From assembly GCF_029919115.1 (NCBI RefSeq), contig NZ_CP123990.1, positions 434,001-498,000 on the forward strand: a stretch of 64,000 nucleotides of DNA, given 5' to 3'. The notes beneath the pieces are model-generated. The model saw only the letters and a program-made list of their open reading frames with translations, made no database searches and was not told the origin of the DNA. The position numbers and the translations under genes were made by a program. Shown piece after piece: positions 16,255 through 24,582 of this stretch. The number at the start of each line of letters is the position of its first letter. The stretch's first letter is position 1. This DNA is from Variovorax paradoxus (lineage in GTDB: Bacteria > Pseudomonadota > Gammaproteobacteria > Burkholderiales > Burkholderiaceae_C).

Positions 16255-17451
16255 TCAGCCGTTGCTGGCCGTGGGCAGGCGGATGACGAAGCTCGCGCCT
16301 CCGCCCGGGCGCTCTTCGCAGCGCACGCTGCCGCCGTGGCGCTCGGCAATCGACTTCACCAGCGCCAGTCCAAGCCCGACCCCGCCATTGCGCTCGCTGG
16401 CGCCGGGCAGCCGGTAGAAGGGCTCGAAGATGCGGTCGCGCAAGGCCGCCGGTACGCCGGGCCCGCGGTCATTGACGCGCACGGTGGCAAAGCCGTTGGC
16501 ATTGCCCAGCTCCACCGAAATTTCGCCCGCGCCGTAGCGGCGGGCGTTCTCCAGCAGGTTGCGGATGGCCCGGCGCAGCAGGCGCGACACGCCCGGCACA
16601 GTGAGCTTGGCGTTGTCGGTGCCTTCCACCAGGTCGAGTTCGGCATTCACCTGCGAGCACTCCTCGGCCGCCAGCCCGGTCAGGTCGACTGCCTCGATGG
16701 TGCCCATGTCGGCCTCGCTCGCATCGAGCCGGCTGGCCAGCAGGATCTCGTCGATGAGCTGGTCGAGCTCGCCGATGTTGCGCGAGATTTCGTCGCGTGC
16801 CGCGGGGCTCGGGCGGTCGCCCATCAGTTCCAGCCCCATGCGGATGCGGGTGAGCGGCGAGCGCAGCTCGTGCGATGCATTGGCCAGCAGCGATTTGTGC
16901 GAACGCACCAGTTTTTCGATGCGTTCGGCCGACGCGTTGAAACGTTTGGAGAGATCAGCCACTTCGTCCTGCCCTTCTTCGATCACGCGCACCGAAAGGT
17001 CGCCTTCGCCCCAGCGCTGCACGCCGCGCTGCAGCGTCTCCAGCCGCTGGGTGAGCCGCCGCACGATGGGGTACACGCCCAGCGCCACGGCAATGCCCAC
17101 GAGCGCAATCATCCAGCCCAGCCCGAAAGGCGTGCGCCAGGGCGCGAACCCGCCGGTGCCGGTGGGCCGGTCGCGCGGCGCCACGCGCAGCGTGATGGCC
17201 TTGCCGTCGCTCAGCGTCACATCGAACTCCAGCCCCTGGCCCGGCACGCGCAGCGCCTTGCCGCTGCCGATGGTGCGGTCTTGCGCATCGAGCACCACCA
17301 CGTTGCGCGGCACCGGCGCCAGGCGCTCGCGCTCGGCTTCCGCCGCTTCACGCACGATCCAGTTGGCCATGAGCGTGAGGATGACGACGCCGCCCACCAC
17401 CGCAAGCCAGATGCGGACGTAGAGGTGCCGGGAGTACAGGCTGCGCAGCAT
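16255..17451 (-). CDS. Sensor histidine kinase (OmpR-type partner)
   Basis: This is a membrane sensor kinase of 398 residues. One helix lies at about 12-33, a short periplasmic domain follows, and a second helix lies at about 111-131. A HAMP linker precedes the dimerisation helix with phospho-acceptor H194 in ASHELRSPLTRIRMGLE. The ATPase domain shows N-box NLLENARRYG, G1 NDRGPGVP and G2 GVGLGLALVKSIAERHGG. It lies 7 nt downstream of its response regulator and at the end of the ketosynthase-halogenase operon. The signal sensed is unknown. Confidence 0.93.
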   Translation of the reverse strand: MLRSLYSRHLYVRIWLAVVGGVVILTLMANWIVREAAEAERERLAPVPRNVVVLDAQDRTIGSGKALRVPGQGLEFDVTLSDGKAITLRVAPRDRPTGTGGFAPWRTPFGLGWMIALVGIAVALGVYPIVRRLTQRLETLQRGVQRWGEGDLSVRVIEEGQDEVADLSKRFNASAERIEKLVRSHKSLLANASHELRSPLTRIRMGLELMGDRPSPAARDEISRNIGELDQLIDEILLASRLDASEADMGTIEAVDLTGLAAEECSQVNAELDLVEGTDNAKLTVPGVSRLLRRAIRNLLENARRYGAGEISVELGNANGFATVRVNDRGPGVPAALRDRIFEPFYRLPGASERNGGVGLGLALVKSIAERHGGSVRCEERPGGGASFVIRLPTASNG

Positions 17452-17458
17452 CGGCTGG

Positions 17459-18181
17459 TCAGTCCTGCTGCTTGGCGAATACGTAGCCCACGCCGCGCAC
17501 CGTGAGGATGCGCTTGGGGTTCTTGGCGTCGACCTCGATGGCGGCGCGGATGCGGCCCATGTGCACGTCGATCGAGCGGTCGAAGGCTTCGAGCTCGCGG
17601 CCGCGCACGGCTTCCATGATCTGGTCGCGCGTAAGCACGCGGCCCGCGCGCTCGGCCATGGCCACCAGCAGGTCGAACTGGTAGGAGGTGAGATCGGCCA
17701 CCGCGCCGCCCACCGACACGGTGCGCGCGTTGCGGTCGATCTCGAGCGTGCCGAAGCGCATCACCGTGCTGGCTTCGGTGTCGGCGTTGTTCTCGCTGCG
17801 GCGGCGCAGCACCGCGCGGATGCGCGCCAGCAGCTCGCGCGGCTCGAAGGGCTTGGGCAGGTAGTCGTCTGCGCCGATCTCCAGGCCGATGATGCGGTCC
17901 ATGGGGTCGCCCTTGGCGGTGAGCATGAGCACCGACACCTTCGAGGCCGGAGCGGGCAGCGAGCGGATGCGGCGGCAGATCTCAAGGCCGTCGGTGTCGG
18001 GCAGCATCAGGTCGAGGATCACCAGGTCGGGCGCGTGCTGCTGCAGCTGCTCGAGGCCGCTGGCGCCATCGCCGGCATGGGTGAAGAGAAAACCCGACTG
18101 TGTCAGGTATTCGCCCACCATCTGCGCCAGGCGGGCGTCGTCTTCGATCATCAGGAGTTGGGGGGTGCTCATGCGCTTCAT
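17459..18181 (-). CDS. OmpR-family response regulator
   Basis: The 240-residue protein has a receiver domain with acidic pocket EDD (about 13-15), phospho-acceptor D57 in VILDLMLPD and conserved K in LPKPFEPRELLARI. A winged-helix DNA-binding domain follows (LTSYQFDLLVAMAERAGRVLTRDQI ... RSIDVHMGRIRAAIE ... VRGVGYVF). The start at 18181 overlaps the halogenase-like stop by 4 nt; a second ATG at 18172 is possible. Translational coupling suggests it controls, or responds to, the product of the upstream ketosynthase-halogenase genes. Confidence 0.93.
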   Translation of the reverse strand: MKRMSTPQLLMIEDDARLAQMVGEYLTQSGFLFTHAGDGASGLEQLQQHAPDLVILDLMLPDTDGLEICRRIRSLPAPASKVSVLMLTAKGDPMDRIIGLEIGADDYLPKPFEPRELLARIRAVLRRRSENNADTEASTVMRFGTLEIDRNARTVSVGGAVADLTSYQFDLLVAMAERAGRVLTRDQIMEAVRGRELEAFDRSIDVHMGRIRAAIEVDAKNPKRILTVRGVGYVFAKQQD

Positions 18182-19884
18182 GGTCGTGCACGGGGGGCAA
18201 CGGGGCTTGAACGCTCCGTAAAGTTGGGTAAACGCAGTTCCCGGTGGTCAACCGGAAGCGCTGCGAAAAGCATAGCGCCGCTTTCCGCGCGTGCGGGCGG
18301 CGAAGACATGTTTTCTTCGAGGAGAGAGGGCAGGGGGCAATCGCCCAGGTCGGTATTGTCGGCCCGCGCCCGCTCGAGAATTTCACGTGCGAGCTGCCGC
18401 AGCTGCGCTGTCGAAGCCCGGATGCGCGCCTTGAACCCGGCATCGTCCAGCCGCGGGTCCTTCAGGCTCCGGTTGAGTTCGGCGAACCACGGCATCGCGG
18501 CCTGGTCTACCAGCACCGGAGCGTTGCGCCTGGCGCTTGCCGCGGACCATGCGCGCAGCAACTGCTGCACCGCCAGGTTCAGGCGCTGGCAATGCTGCAG
18601 TTCTTCCTTCAGGCTGCCGAGCAGCATCAGGTCGGTGAGCCGCTGCTGGAAGAAGATCTGCGACAGCACGCCCCAGTAGTAGGCGTAGTCCCAGATCACC
18701 TTCACCGGCAGCACCTCGGGGTCGCCGAACAGGGGGTACTGGTCCTGGTAGAGCGCCAGCGTGCTCTCGTAGAACGAGTGGTAGATCTGGTCGTACAGCT
18801 GCGCGCGCGCCTCCACCGAGCGGCCTGCGCGGTCGTGCGCCACCAGGTCGGTGATGTAGGTGTTGCTCATTGCAATGAAGTCGCTGCCCGGCGAATAGAA
18901 CGGGTCGAGAAACAACCCGGCCTCGCCCGTCAGCGCCCAGCGTTGGCCCGAGAACACTTGCTTGCAGCCGTATGAAAAGTGCTTGAGAAAGGCAAAGTCC
19001 TGCAGCAGGTGCCGCTTGCCGTCGAGCGCTTCATGCAGGCGCGGTTGATAGGTGGCAAACCACTGCATCGCTTTTTCGAAGGTGTCGATGGTGTCCAGCG
19101 GATGCAGCTTGGGGTCGGCCACGATGCCCACCGAGTGCGAACCCGAAGCCAGCGGAATCAGCCACGCCCAGTACCCGGCGCCGCACAGGTGATTGGTCGA
19201 AAGCCAGCGCGCGCGGGGATCGCAGCGCGCCTGCCAGTCGGCGTTGTCGCTCCAGTCGTCGATGTAAATGCGTTCGCCGATGCGAAACCACACCGCATTC
19301 ACATCGTGCGCATTGGCCTCGGCAAGCCCCAGCTTGCGCTTGAGAAGCCCGGCGCGCCCGCAGGCATCGATGATCCAGCGCGCCTCGGCGCTGTGGGTCT
19401 GGTCGCCGCGCGACCATTCGATGCGGTGCGGCGCCTTGGCATCCGAGGTCAGTTCGACGCGGCGCACCAGCGCGGCATCGTCGAAGCGCACCCCGCGCCG
19501 AACGGCCTCCTGGGCAAGATAGTTCTCGAAGATGCCGCGGTCGATCTGGTAGCTGGGCACCGCCAAGTAGCGGCTCGCGCCGATCTCGGTGACCTGGTCG
19601 ATGTCGCATCGGCCCTCGCTGAAGAAAAAGCGAAAGCCGAACTTGCGCAGTTGCGCGCTGTCCATGTGCGGCTTGAGGCCGAGCACCGTGTCGAAGTAGT
19701 GCGCGCCTATTTCCACCGACGACTCGCCCACCTTGTGGGCCGCGTGCGGCACCGGGTGCTTGCGCCGCTCCAGCACCAGCACGTCGATGTCGTCGAAGCG
19801 CTGCTTGAGCTGCAGCGCCAGCGTGAGGCCCGCGAGCCCGCCGCCCATGATCACTGCGTCACATGTATGCGCAGTGCCGGTCAT
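18178..19884 (-). CDS. Flavin-dependent halogenase-like protein (tryptophan halogenase family)
   Basis: The 568-residue FAD protein has the dinucleotide-binding start AVIMGGGLAGLTLALQL, KVGESSVEIGAHYF (K51 at the place of the halogenase lysine) and the halogenase motif W-x-W-x-I-P at W239-W241-P244 (YWAWLIPLASG). GEAGLFLDPFYSPGSDFIA follows later. Such enzymes chlorinate or brominate electron-rich rings, often carrier-bound, with FADH2 from a separate reductase. Halogenase-like proteins also occur in xanthomonadin and aryl polyene loci without proven halogenation. The gene starts 6 nt after the KS-like gene and overlaps the response regulator. Confidence 0.82.
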   Translation of the reverse strand: MTGTAHTCDAVIMGGGLAGLTLALQLKQRFDDIDVLVLERRKHPVPHAAHKVGESSVEIGAHYFDTVLGLKPHMDSAQLRKFGFRFFFSEGRCDIDQVTEIGASRYLAVPSYQIDRGIFENYLAQEAVRRGVRFDDAALVRRVELTSDAKAPHRIEWSRGDQTHSAEARWIIDACGRAGLLKRKLGLAEANAHDVNAVWFRIGERIYIDDWSDNADWQARCDPRARWLSTNHLCGAGYWAWLIPLASGSHSVGIVADPKLHPLDTIDTFEKAMQWFATYQPRLHEALDGKRHLLQDFAFLKHFSYGCKQVFSGQRWALTGEAGLFLDPFYSPGSDFIAMSNTYITDLVAHDRAGRSVEARAQLYDQIYHSFYESTLALYQDQYPLFGDPEVLPVKVIWDYAYYWGVLSQIFFQQRLTDLMLLGSLKEELQHCQRLNLAVQQLLRAWSAASARRNAPVLVDQAAMPWFAELNRSLKDPRLDDAGFKARIRASTAQLRQLAREILERARADNTDLGDCPLPSLLEENMSSPPARAESGAMLFAALPVDHRELRLPNFTERSSPVAPRARP

Positions 19885-19890
19885 GGAACT

Positions 19891-20736
19891 TCAGTCCCGG
19901 ACCCGCTGCAGTTGCAGCCGCAGCGCCAGGGTGGAAGAAAGCGGCAGGTCCAGCGGCGCGGGCGGGTCGTCGTCCGCCACGCGCGCCAGCGATTCGAACA
20001 GGCCGAGCGCATGCGCCATCGGGTTGATGTGCGCCAGCGTCTTGGCGGCGTCCGAATGCGGTGCCGGCGCGCTGCCGTTGCCGATCTCCGTCGACCAGTC
20101 GAAAGACGCCACGGTGCGCTCGGTGCGCTCGGGCGCAATCACCAGCGCCACGGCCAGCAGGCCCTGGCTGTCGGTCACCGAGGTCAGCGCACCCACCGTC
20201 GGCGTGTCGTAGCCCACCAGCAGCACCGGCGAGTGGTCGGCCGCGCACTGCACCGCCGCTTCGAGCAGGCCGGCGGCAAAGCTGTTCTCGTAGGCCGACA
20301 CCGAGTTGCTGGCCGCCATGCAGCCGGTGCCGATGGTCCAGTAGCCCACCGCCGCGTTGTGCACCGAGTTGTGAAAGCGCGTGGGCGACAGCACCGTGGG
20401 GTCGGTCGCGAGCGTGCTGCACATGTAGTCGTTGATCGAAAGATCGCCGTGCGCCGAGACGAACACGCAGGGCACGTCCGCCGCATTGCGGCCCGCACCC
20501 GCCATCGACGCGGCGGCCACCTCGAGCGCAAGAGCGACGGTGTCGGGTGCCCGGCGTCGCTCGGCGGGCGCCAGCACCTGCGGCGAGGGGCGCTTGGCCG
20601 GCGGATCGGTCAAGGTGCCTTCGCCGCGGAAGGCAGCACGGGCGGCCTCCCAGCCTGGCAGCGTGGGCGTCCAGAAGGCGGGGCCTTCGATGTAGAGGGT
20701 GGGCGGCTTCGGCGCGGCCTGGTTCGCGGCCGTCAT
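19891..20736 (-). CDS. Ketosynthase-like protein (chain-length-factor type)
   Basis: The 281-residue protein resembles the N-terminal part of beta-ketoacyl synthases, like the short 'chain length factor' KS of aryl polyene clusters. Visible are VPCVFVSAHGDLSINDYMC, SPTRFHNSVHNAAVGYWTIG and a KS-like Cys region TGCMAAS (C139). The C-terminal half with both catalytic His residues is absent, so it is unlikely to condense by itself and probably pairs with the neighbouring full KS. It overlaps that gene by 4 nt. Confidence 0.78.
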   Translation of the reverse strand: MTAANQAAPKPPTLYIEGPAFWTPTLPGWEAARAAFRGEGTLTDPPAKRPSPQVLAPAERRRAPDTVALALEVAAASMAGAGRNAADVPCVFVSAHGDLSINDYMCSTLATDPTVLSPTRFHNSVHNAAVGYWTIGTGCMAASNSVSAYENSFAAGLLEAAVQCAADHSPVLLVGYDTPTVGALTSVTDSQGLLAVALVIAPERTERTVASFDWSTEIGNGSAPAPHSDAAKTLAHINPMAHALGLFESLARVADDDPPAPLDLPLSSTLALRLQLQRVRD

Positions 20737-21935
20737 TGAACAGCCTTGCCGAACACCAGCGAGCAGTTGTTGCCGCCGAAACCGAAGGAGTTGGTCAGCG
20801 CGTAGCGGACCTCGCCGTGCGCGGGCGCGAGCTTGATCTGCGGCCCGAAGCCGGTATCGAGTTCGTTCGTGTTCACGGTGCCGGGCATCAGCCCGCGTTC
20901 GATGGCCAGCAGGCTGATCACCGATTCGACGATGCCCGCTGCGCCCAGCGTGTGGCCCATGAAGCCCTTGGTCGAGCTGGCGTGGGTGGAGGCGGGGAAG
21001 CGGCGCGCCACCAGCGCACCTTCGACCTCGTCGTTCTTCTGGCTCGCCGTGCCGTGCATGTTGATGTAGTCGATGGCATCGGGCGCCAGGCCCGCGCGCG
21101 CCAGCGCCTCGTCGAGCGCGCGTTCGGCGCCCAGGCCCTCGGGGTGCGGTGTCGACATGTGGTGCGCATCGCTGGCTTCGCCGTAGCCGAGCAGCCGCAG
21201 CGGCGCGGCTGCGTCGTCCTGCACGCGCTCCACAAGCGCAAAGCCGGCTGCCTCGCCCAGGCTGATGCCCTTGCGGCCGGCGTCGAAAGGCCGGCACGGT
21301 TCGCTCGACACCAGTTCGAGCGAGTTGAAGCCGAACAGCACGCTGCCGCACAGCGTGTCGACCCCGCCCACCACGGCGGCGTCGGCCAGCCCGAGGCGGA
21401 TCAGCCGCTCGGCCGAGGCGAACACCTTGGCGCTCGACGAGCAGGCGGTGGAAATCGTCTCGCTGGGCCCGGTGAGCCCGAGCACCTGCTGCACGAACAT
21501 GGCCAGCGAATGCGGCGTGTGCACCGCAGGGCGGCGCTGGTTCTGGGGAAAGAGCCCGTCGGCGTCGAGCTGGGTGTAGGCCAGTTCGGTTTCGCCGATG
21601 CTGGACGTCGAGGTGCCCAGGATCAGCGCGATGCGCGAAGGCCCGTATTTGGCCCGCGCGGCGGCCACGGCTTCGGGGAACCCGTCGGCGTGCAGGCCCA
21701 GCCAGGCGAGCCGGTTGTTGCGGCAGTCCCAGGGGGCGAGGTCTTCGGGCAGGCGAATGTCTTCGAGCCCGTCGACCCGGCCGATCCAGGTGGGCAGCGG
21801 CGCATCGCCGAAATCGTTGGCGCGCAGGCCGCTGCGCGAATGCGCGAGCGCCTCGGCGAGCGGCTCCTTGCCGACACCGACGGCCGAAGTGGCCGTGAAG
21901 GCGCTGATCTGAAGGGGAGAAATGCGGGGCGGCAC
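20733..21935 (-). CDS. 3-oxoacyl-ACP synthase (FabF-like ketosynthase)
   Basis: The 400-residue ketosynthase has an intact Cys-His-His triad: C165 in STACSSSAK, H294 in NMHGTAS and H328 in KGFMGHTLGAAG. The C-terminal glycine loop TNSFGFGGNN is present. It begins with GTG at 21935, the first plausible start. KS of this type extend acyl chains on an acyl carrier protein; no carrier, ketoreductase or dehydratase is in the window. It is the first gene of a five-gene overlapping set (KS, KS-like, halogenase-like, regulator, kinase). The 123 nt before it (21936-22058) presumably hold the promoter; I see no clear element. Confidence 0.88.
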   Translation of the reverse strand: MPPRISPLQISAFTATSAVGVGKEPLAEALAHSRSGLRANDFGDAPLPTWIGRVDGLEDIRLPEDLAPWDCRNNRLAWLGLHADGFPEAVAAARAKYGPSRIALILGTSTSSIGETELAYTQLDADGLFPQNQRRPAVHTPHSLAMFVQQVLGLTGPSETISTACSSSAKVFASAERLIRLGLADAAVVGGVDTLCGSVLFGFNSLELVSSEPCRPFDAGRKGISLGEAAGFALVERVQDDAAAPLRLLGYGEASDAHHMSTPHPEGLGAERALDEALARAGLAPDAIDYINMHGTASQKNDEVEGALVARRFPASTHASSTKGFMGHTLGAAGIVESVISLLAIERGLMPGTVNTNELDTGFGPQIKLAPAHGEVRYALTNSFGFGGNNCSLVFGKAVQ

Positions 21936-22058
21936 GTTGCTTGAGGGTTCGGGCGAAAGTAAACGCTTTGAAAGCGATGCGAAAGGTAACCGGAAAGTCG
22001 CAGCCTACCAGTTGTACGGGGGCTCCAGCGTCAGCTGTTTTCCTATAAGGCCCGTGCT

Positions 22059-23426
22059 CTATTGACGCTCGGCGGGGGCTGTGGTCGTGGTGATCCGGGC
22101 GGCCAATGCCACCAGCAGCAGCACCGGCACCCCCAAAAGGGCCGTGGCAGTGAAGAACTGGGCGTAGCCGTAGGCGTCGACAAACAGCCCCGAGTAGCCG
22201 GCAATGAACTTCGGCAGCAGCAGCATCAACGAGCTGAACAGGGCGTATTGCGTGGCCGAATAGCTGATGTTGGTCAGGCTCGAGAGATAGGCGATGAACG
22301 CCGCCGAGGCAATGCCGCCCGCCAGGTTGTCGGCCGACACCACCGCAATCAGCGCCGTGAGGTCATGCCCGCGCGAGGCCAGCCAGGCAAACAGCAGGTT
22401 GCTCGCGGCGCTGAGCACCGCGCCCAGCATCAGCACGCGCATCACGCCCAGGCGCATCGAGAGCACGCCGCCCACGAAGGCGCCGGCCAGCGTCATCACC
22501 ACGCCGTAGATCTTGCTGACGGTGGCCACCTCGTCCTTGGTAAAGCCCATGTCCACATAGAACGGGTTGGCCATGATGCCCATCACCACGTCGCTGATGC
22601 GGTAGATGGCAATCAAGGCGAGGATCAGCGCGGCCTGCCACTTGTAGCGGCGGATGAAGTCGGCAAAGGGCTCGATGAGCACGCCCTGCAGCCACTCGGC
22701 CGCGTTCTTTGCCTTGGGCAGTGCACGGCGCACGGGCTCCGGCGAGAGCAGCACCGTGAGCACACCCACCGCCATCGAGGCGGCCATGACCAGGTAGGCC
22801 GTTTTCCAGGCGCCGTTCTGGTACGCCGCCGCGCCCGTGGCACCAGCCACCGGCGCCACCTCGGCCCAGGCCGCCACCCAAAGCACGCCCGCGCCGGCCC
22901 AGATCATCGCCAACCGGTAGCCTGTTTGATAGGCAGCGGCGAGCGCAGCCTGCTTGCGGGTTTCAGCCGACTCGATGCGGAAGGCGTCGAGTGCGATGTC
23001 TTGCGTGGCCGAGCCGAAGGCCACCAGCAGTGCGCACCAGATCAGCGGCACCAGGCCCTGGCGCGGATCGCTGAGCGCCATGCCGACCAGCCCCGCGATC
23101 ACCAGCGCCTGCGCCAGCAGCAGCCAGCCGCGCCGGCGCCCCAGCAGCGTGGTCAGCGGCGGCAGCGGCAGCCGGTCGACCAGCGGTGCCCAGACCCACT
23201 TGAAGCCGTAGGCCAGGCCCACCCAACTCAGGTAGCCGATGGTGGTGCGGTCGATGCCCGCCTCCCGCAGGCGAAAGCTCAGCGTGCCCAGCACCAGCAA
23301 CAGCGGCAGGCCGGCCGAAAAGCCGAGTGCCAGCATGCGCAGGGTGGCAGGCTCGAGATAGACCTTCAGCGCGTCGCGCCAGGGCAGGGAAGAGGCGGTG
23401 GGGGTTTCGGCAGGCTGGGCAGACAT
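22059..23426 (-). CDS. ampG: AmpG-type muropeptide MFS permease
   Basis: This is an inner-membrane transporter of 455 residues with about 12-14 hydrophobic helices. Family-like stretches are FSAGLPLLLVLGTLSFRLREAGID, GYLSWVGLAYGFKWVWAPLVDRL, GSATQDIALDAFRIE and SDVVMGIMANPFYVDMGFTKDE. AmpG brings anhydro-muropeptides back to the cytosol for cell-wall recycling and influences beta-lactamase induction. The start at 23426 was chosen (MSAQPAETP); an ATG at 23444 is possible. It precedes the KS operon on the same strand and is divergent from the M48 gene. Confidence 0.88.
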   Translation of the reverse strand: MSAQPAETPTASSLPWRDALKVYLEPATLRMLALGFSAGLPLLLVLGTLSFRLREAGIDRTTIGYLSWVGLAYGFKWVWAPLVDRLPLPPLTTLLGRRRGWLLLAQALVIAGLVGMALSDPRQGLVPLIWCALLVAFGSATQDIALDAFRIESAETRKQAALAAAYQTGYRLAMIWAGAGVLWVAAWAEVAPVAGATGAAAYQNGAWKTAYLVMAASMAVGVLTVLLSPEPVRRALPKAKNAAEWLQGVLIEPFADFIRRYKWQAALILALIAIYRISDVVMGIMANPFYVDMGFTKDEVATVSKIYGVVMTLAGAFVGGVLSMRLGVMRVLMLGAVLSAASNLLFAWLASRGHDLTALIAVVSADNLAGGIASAAFIAYLSSLTNISYSATQYALFSSLMLLLPKFIAGYSGLFVDAYGYAQFFTATALLGVPVLLLVALAARITTTTAPAERQ

Positions 23427-23502
23427 GAACCCCGGATTGTCCATGAGGGCACGGCATGCGCCGAGCCGTCTTTTTGTCGGCAATTGTTCCTATGATCCGC
23501 GC

Positions 23503-24366
23503 ATGTGCACACGATGCGAGCTTCTCGACCCTCCCGCGGCTTCACCATCCAGCTCCTCCGCCTGGCAGCCGCGGCGAGCCTTCCTGCTTGCTGCGGCCGG
23601 CGCGGCGCTGACCGGCCCGGCATTGGCGCAAGTCAACGTGGGCAACGCCTCCGTGGCGCGCAACCTGGTGCCGGCGGACCGGATCGAGGCCGCCGGCGTC
23701 CAACAATACGGACAGCTGCTCGCGCAGGCGCGCGCCAAGAATGCGCTCGCGGGCGACGGCAACGCCCAGCTGCAAAGGCTGCGCACCATTGCCAACCGGC
23801 TGATTCCCTTTGCGACACCCTGGAACACGCGGGCGCGCGACTGGAAGTGGGAGGTCAACCTCATCGGCAGCAAGCAGATCAATGCCTTCTGCATGCCCGG
23901 CGGCAAGATCGCCTTCTTCACCGGCATCCTCGAGCAGCTCAAGCTCAATGACGACGAGGTGGCGATGGTGATGGGCCACGAAATGGCCCATGCGCTGCGC
24001 GAGCATGCGCGCGCCCGTCTCGCCAAGAGCGCCGGCACCGGCGCCGCGCTGTCCATCGGTGCACAGCTGCTGGGCCTGGGCCAGATGGGCGACCTGGCGG
24101 CCCGCGCCGGCACGCAGTTGATCACCCTCAAGTTCAGCCGCGGCGATGAGACCGAGGCCGACCTCGTCGGCCTGGAGCTGGCGGCGCGTGCCGGCTACGA
24201 CCCGCAGGCGTCGGTTTCGCTCTGGAAGAAGATGGCCACCGCATCGAAGAACCAGGGCGGGCTGAGTTTTCTTTCCACCCACCCGAGCGGGCCGGACCGG
24301 ATCCAGAAGCTCGAAGCCAATCTGCCGAAGGTGGAAAAGCTTTACAGGGAAGCCAAGCGGAGCTGA
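23503..24366 (+). CDS. Secreted M48-family zinc metallopeptidase
   Basis: The 287-residue protein has a signal peptide containing a twin-arginine-like PRRAFLLAAAGAALTGPALAQ (about residues 21-42). The zinc motif HEMAH and the third ligand Glu in DETEADLVG are both present, so the peptidase should be active. STHPSGPDRIQKLEANLP near the end is also typical of the periplasmic M48 (LoiP/YggG, BepA-like) group, which degrade misfolded envelope proteins. The start at 23503 is the closest ATG before the signal peptide. Confidence 0.88.
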   Translation: MCTRCELLDPPAASPSSSSAWQPRRAFLLAAAGAALTGPALAQVNVGNASVARNLVPADRIEAAGVQQYGQLLAQARAKNALAGDGNAQLQRLRTIANRLIPFATPWNTRARDWKWEVNLIGSKQINAFCMPGGKIAFFTGILEQLKLNDDEVAMVMGHEMAHALREHARARLAKSAGTGAALSIGAQLLGLGQMGDLAARAGTQLITLKFSRGDETEADLVGLELAARAGYDPQASVSLWKKMATASKNQGGLSFLSTHPSGPDRIQKLEANLPKVEKLYREAKRS

Positions 24367-24371
24367 GGCAT

Positions 24372-24497
24372 TACTCCCTCTCCCTCCGGGAGAGGGCAGG
24401 GGTGAGGGCCGCCGCCCTCATATAAGAGCCGCGCTTCATCGGCGGCACAGAGCCCTCACCCCAACCCTCACCCAGAGGGAGAGGGGGCAAAACCCCC
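24372..24497. repeat. REP-like GC-rich hairpin element after the M48 gene
   Basis: A perfect 9-bp hairpin CCCTCTCCC-TCC-GGGAGAGGG (24376-24396) opens the element. GGGGTGAGGGC and its complement GCCCTCACCCC lie about 50 nt apart further in, and a GAGGGAGAGGGGG arm closes it. Similar elements lie at 47,306 and 52,864. Probably an intergenic palindromic repeat that also ends transcription of the M48 gene. Confidence 0.75.
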
Positions 24498-24544
24498 AAT
24501 AGAACTTCTCTGAATGGCGACCTTCGATCGCCCTGGCACATTGC

Positions 24545-24567
24545 TTGCATCTCATCTTGTACACAAG
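24545..24567. promoter_or_regulatory. Candidate GntR operator before the allophanate hydrolase gene
   Basis: CTTGT-AC-ACAAG (24556-24567) is an inverted repeat of the kind bound by FCD-type GntR regulators. With its left flank it forms a 23-nt box that matches 18 of 23 positions at 29,376-29,398, before the second transporter. The regulator at 36,116 is the obvious candidate. Function is inferred. Confidence 0.55.
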
Positions 24568-24582
24568 TTTGGATGCTTTGAA

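Noticed and set aside
15247..17505. Open frame of 752 codons on the plus strand
   Set aside because: It is antisense to the O-antigen-ligase-like and histidine kinase genes, and its His/Gln/Arg-rich composition is typical of shadow frames.
19891..21351. Longer version of the KS-like protein (486 codons)
   Set aside because: The extra N-terminal part overlaps most of the FabF-like gene in another frame and lacks KS sequence; the ATG at 20736 with a 4-nt overlap is the natural start.
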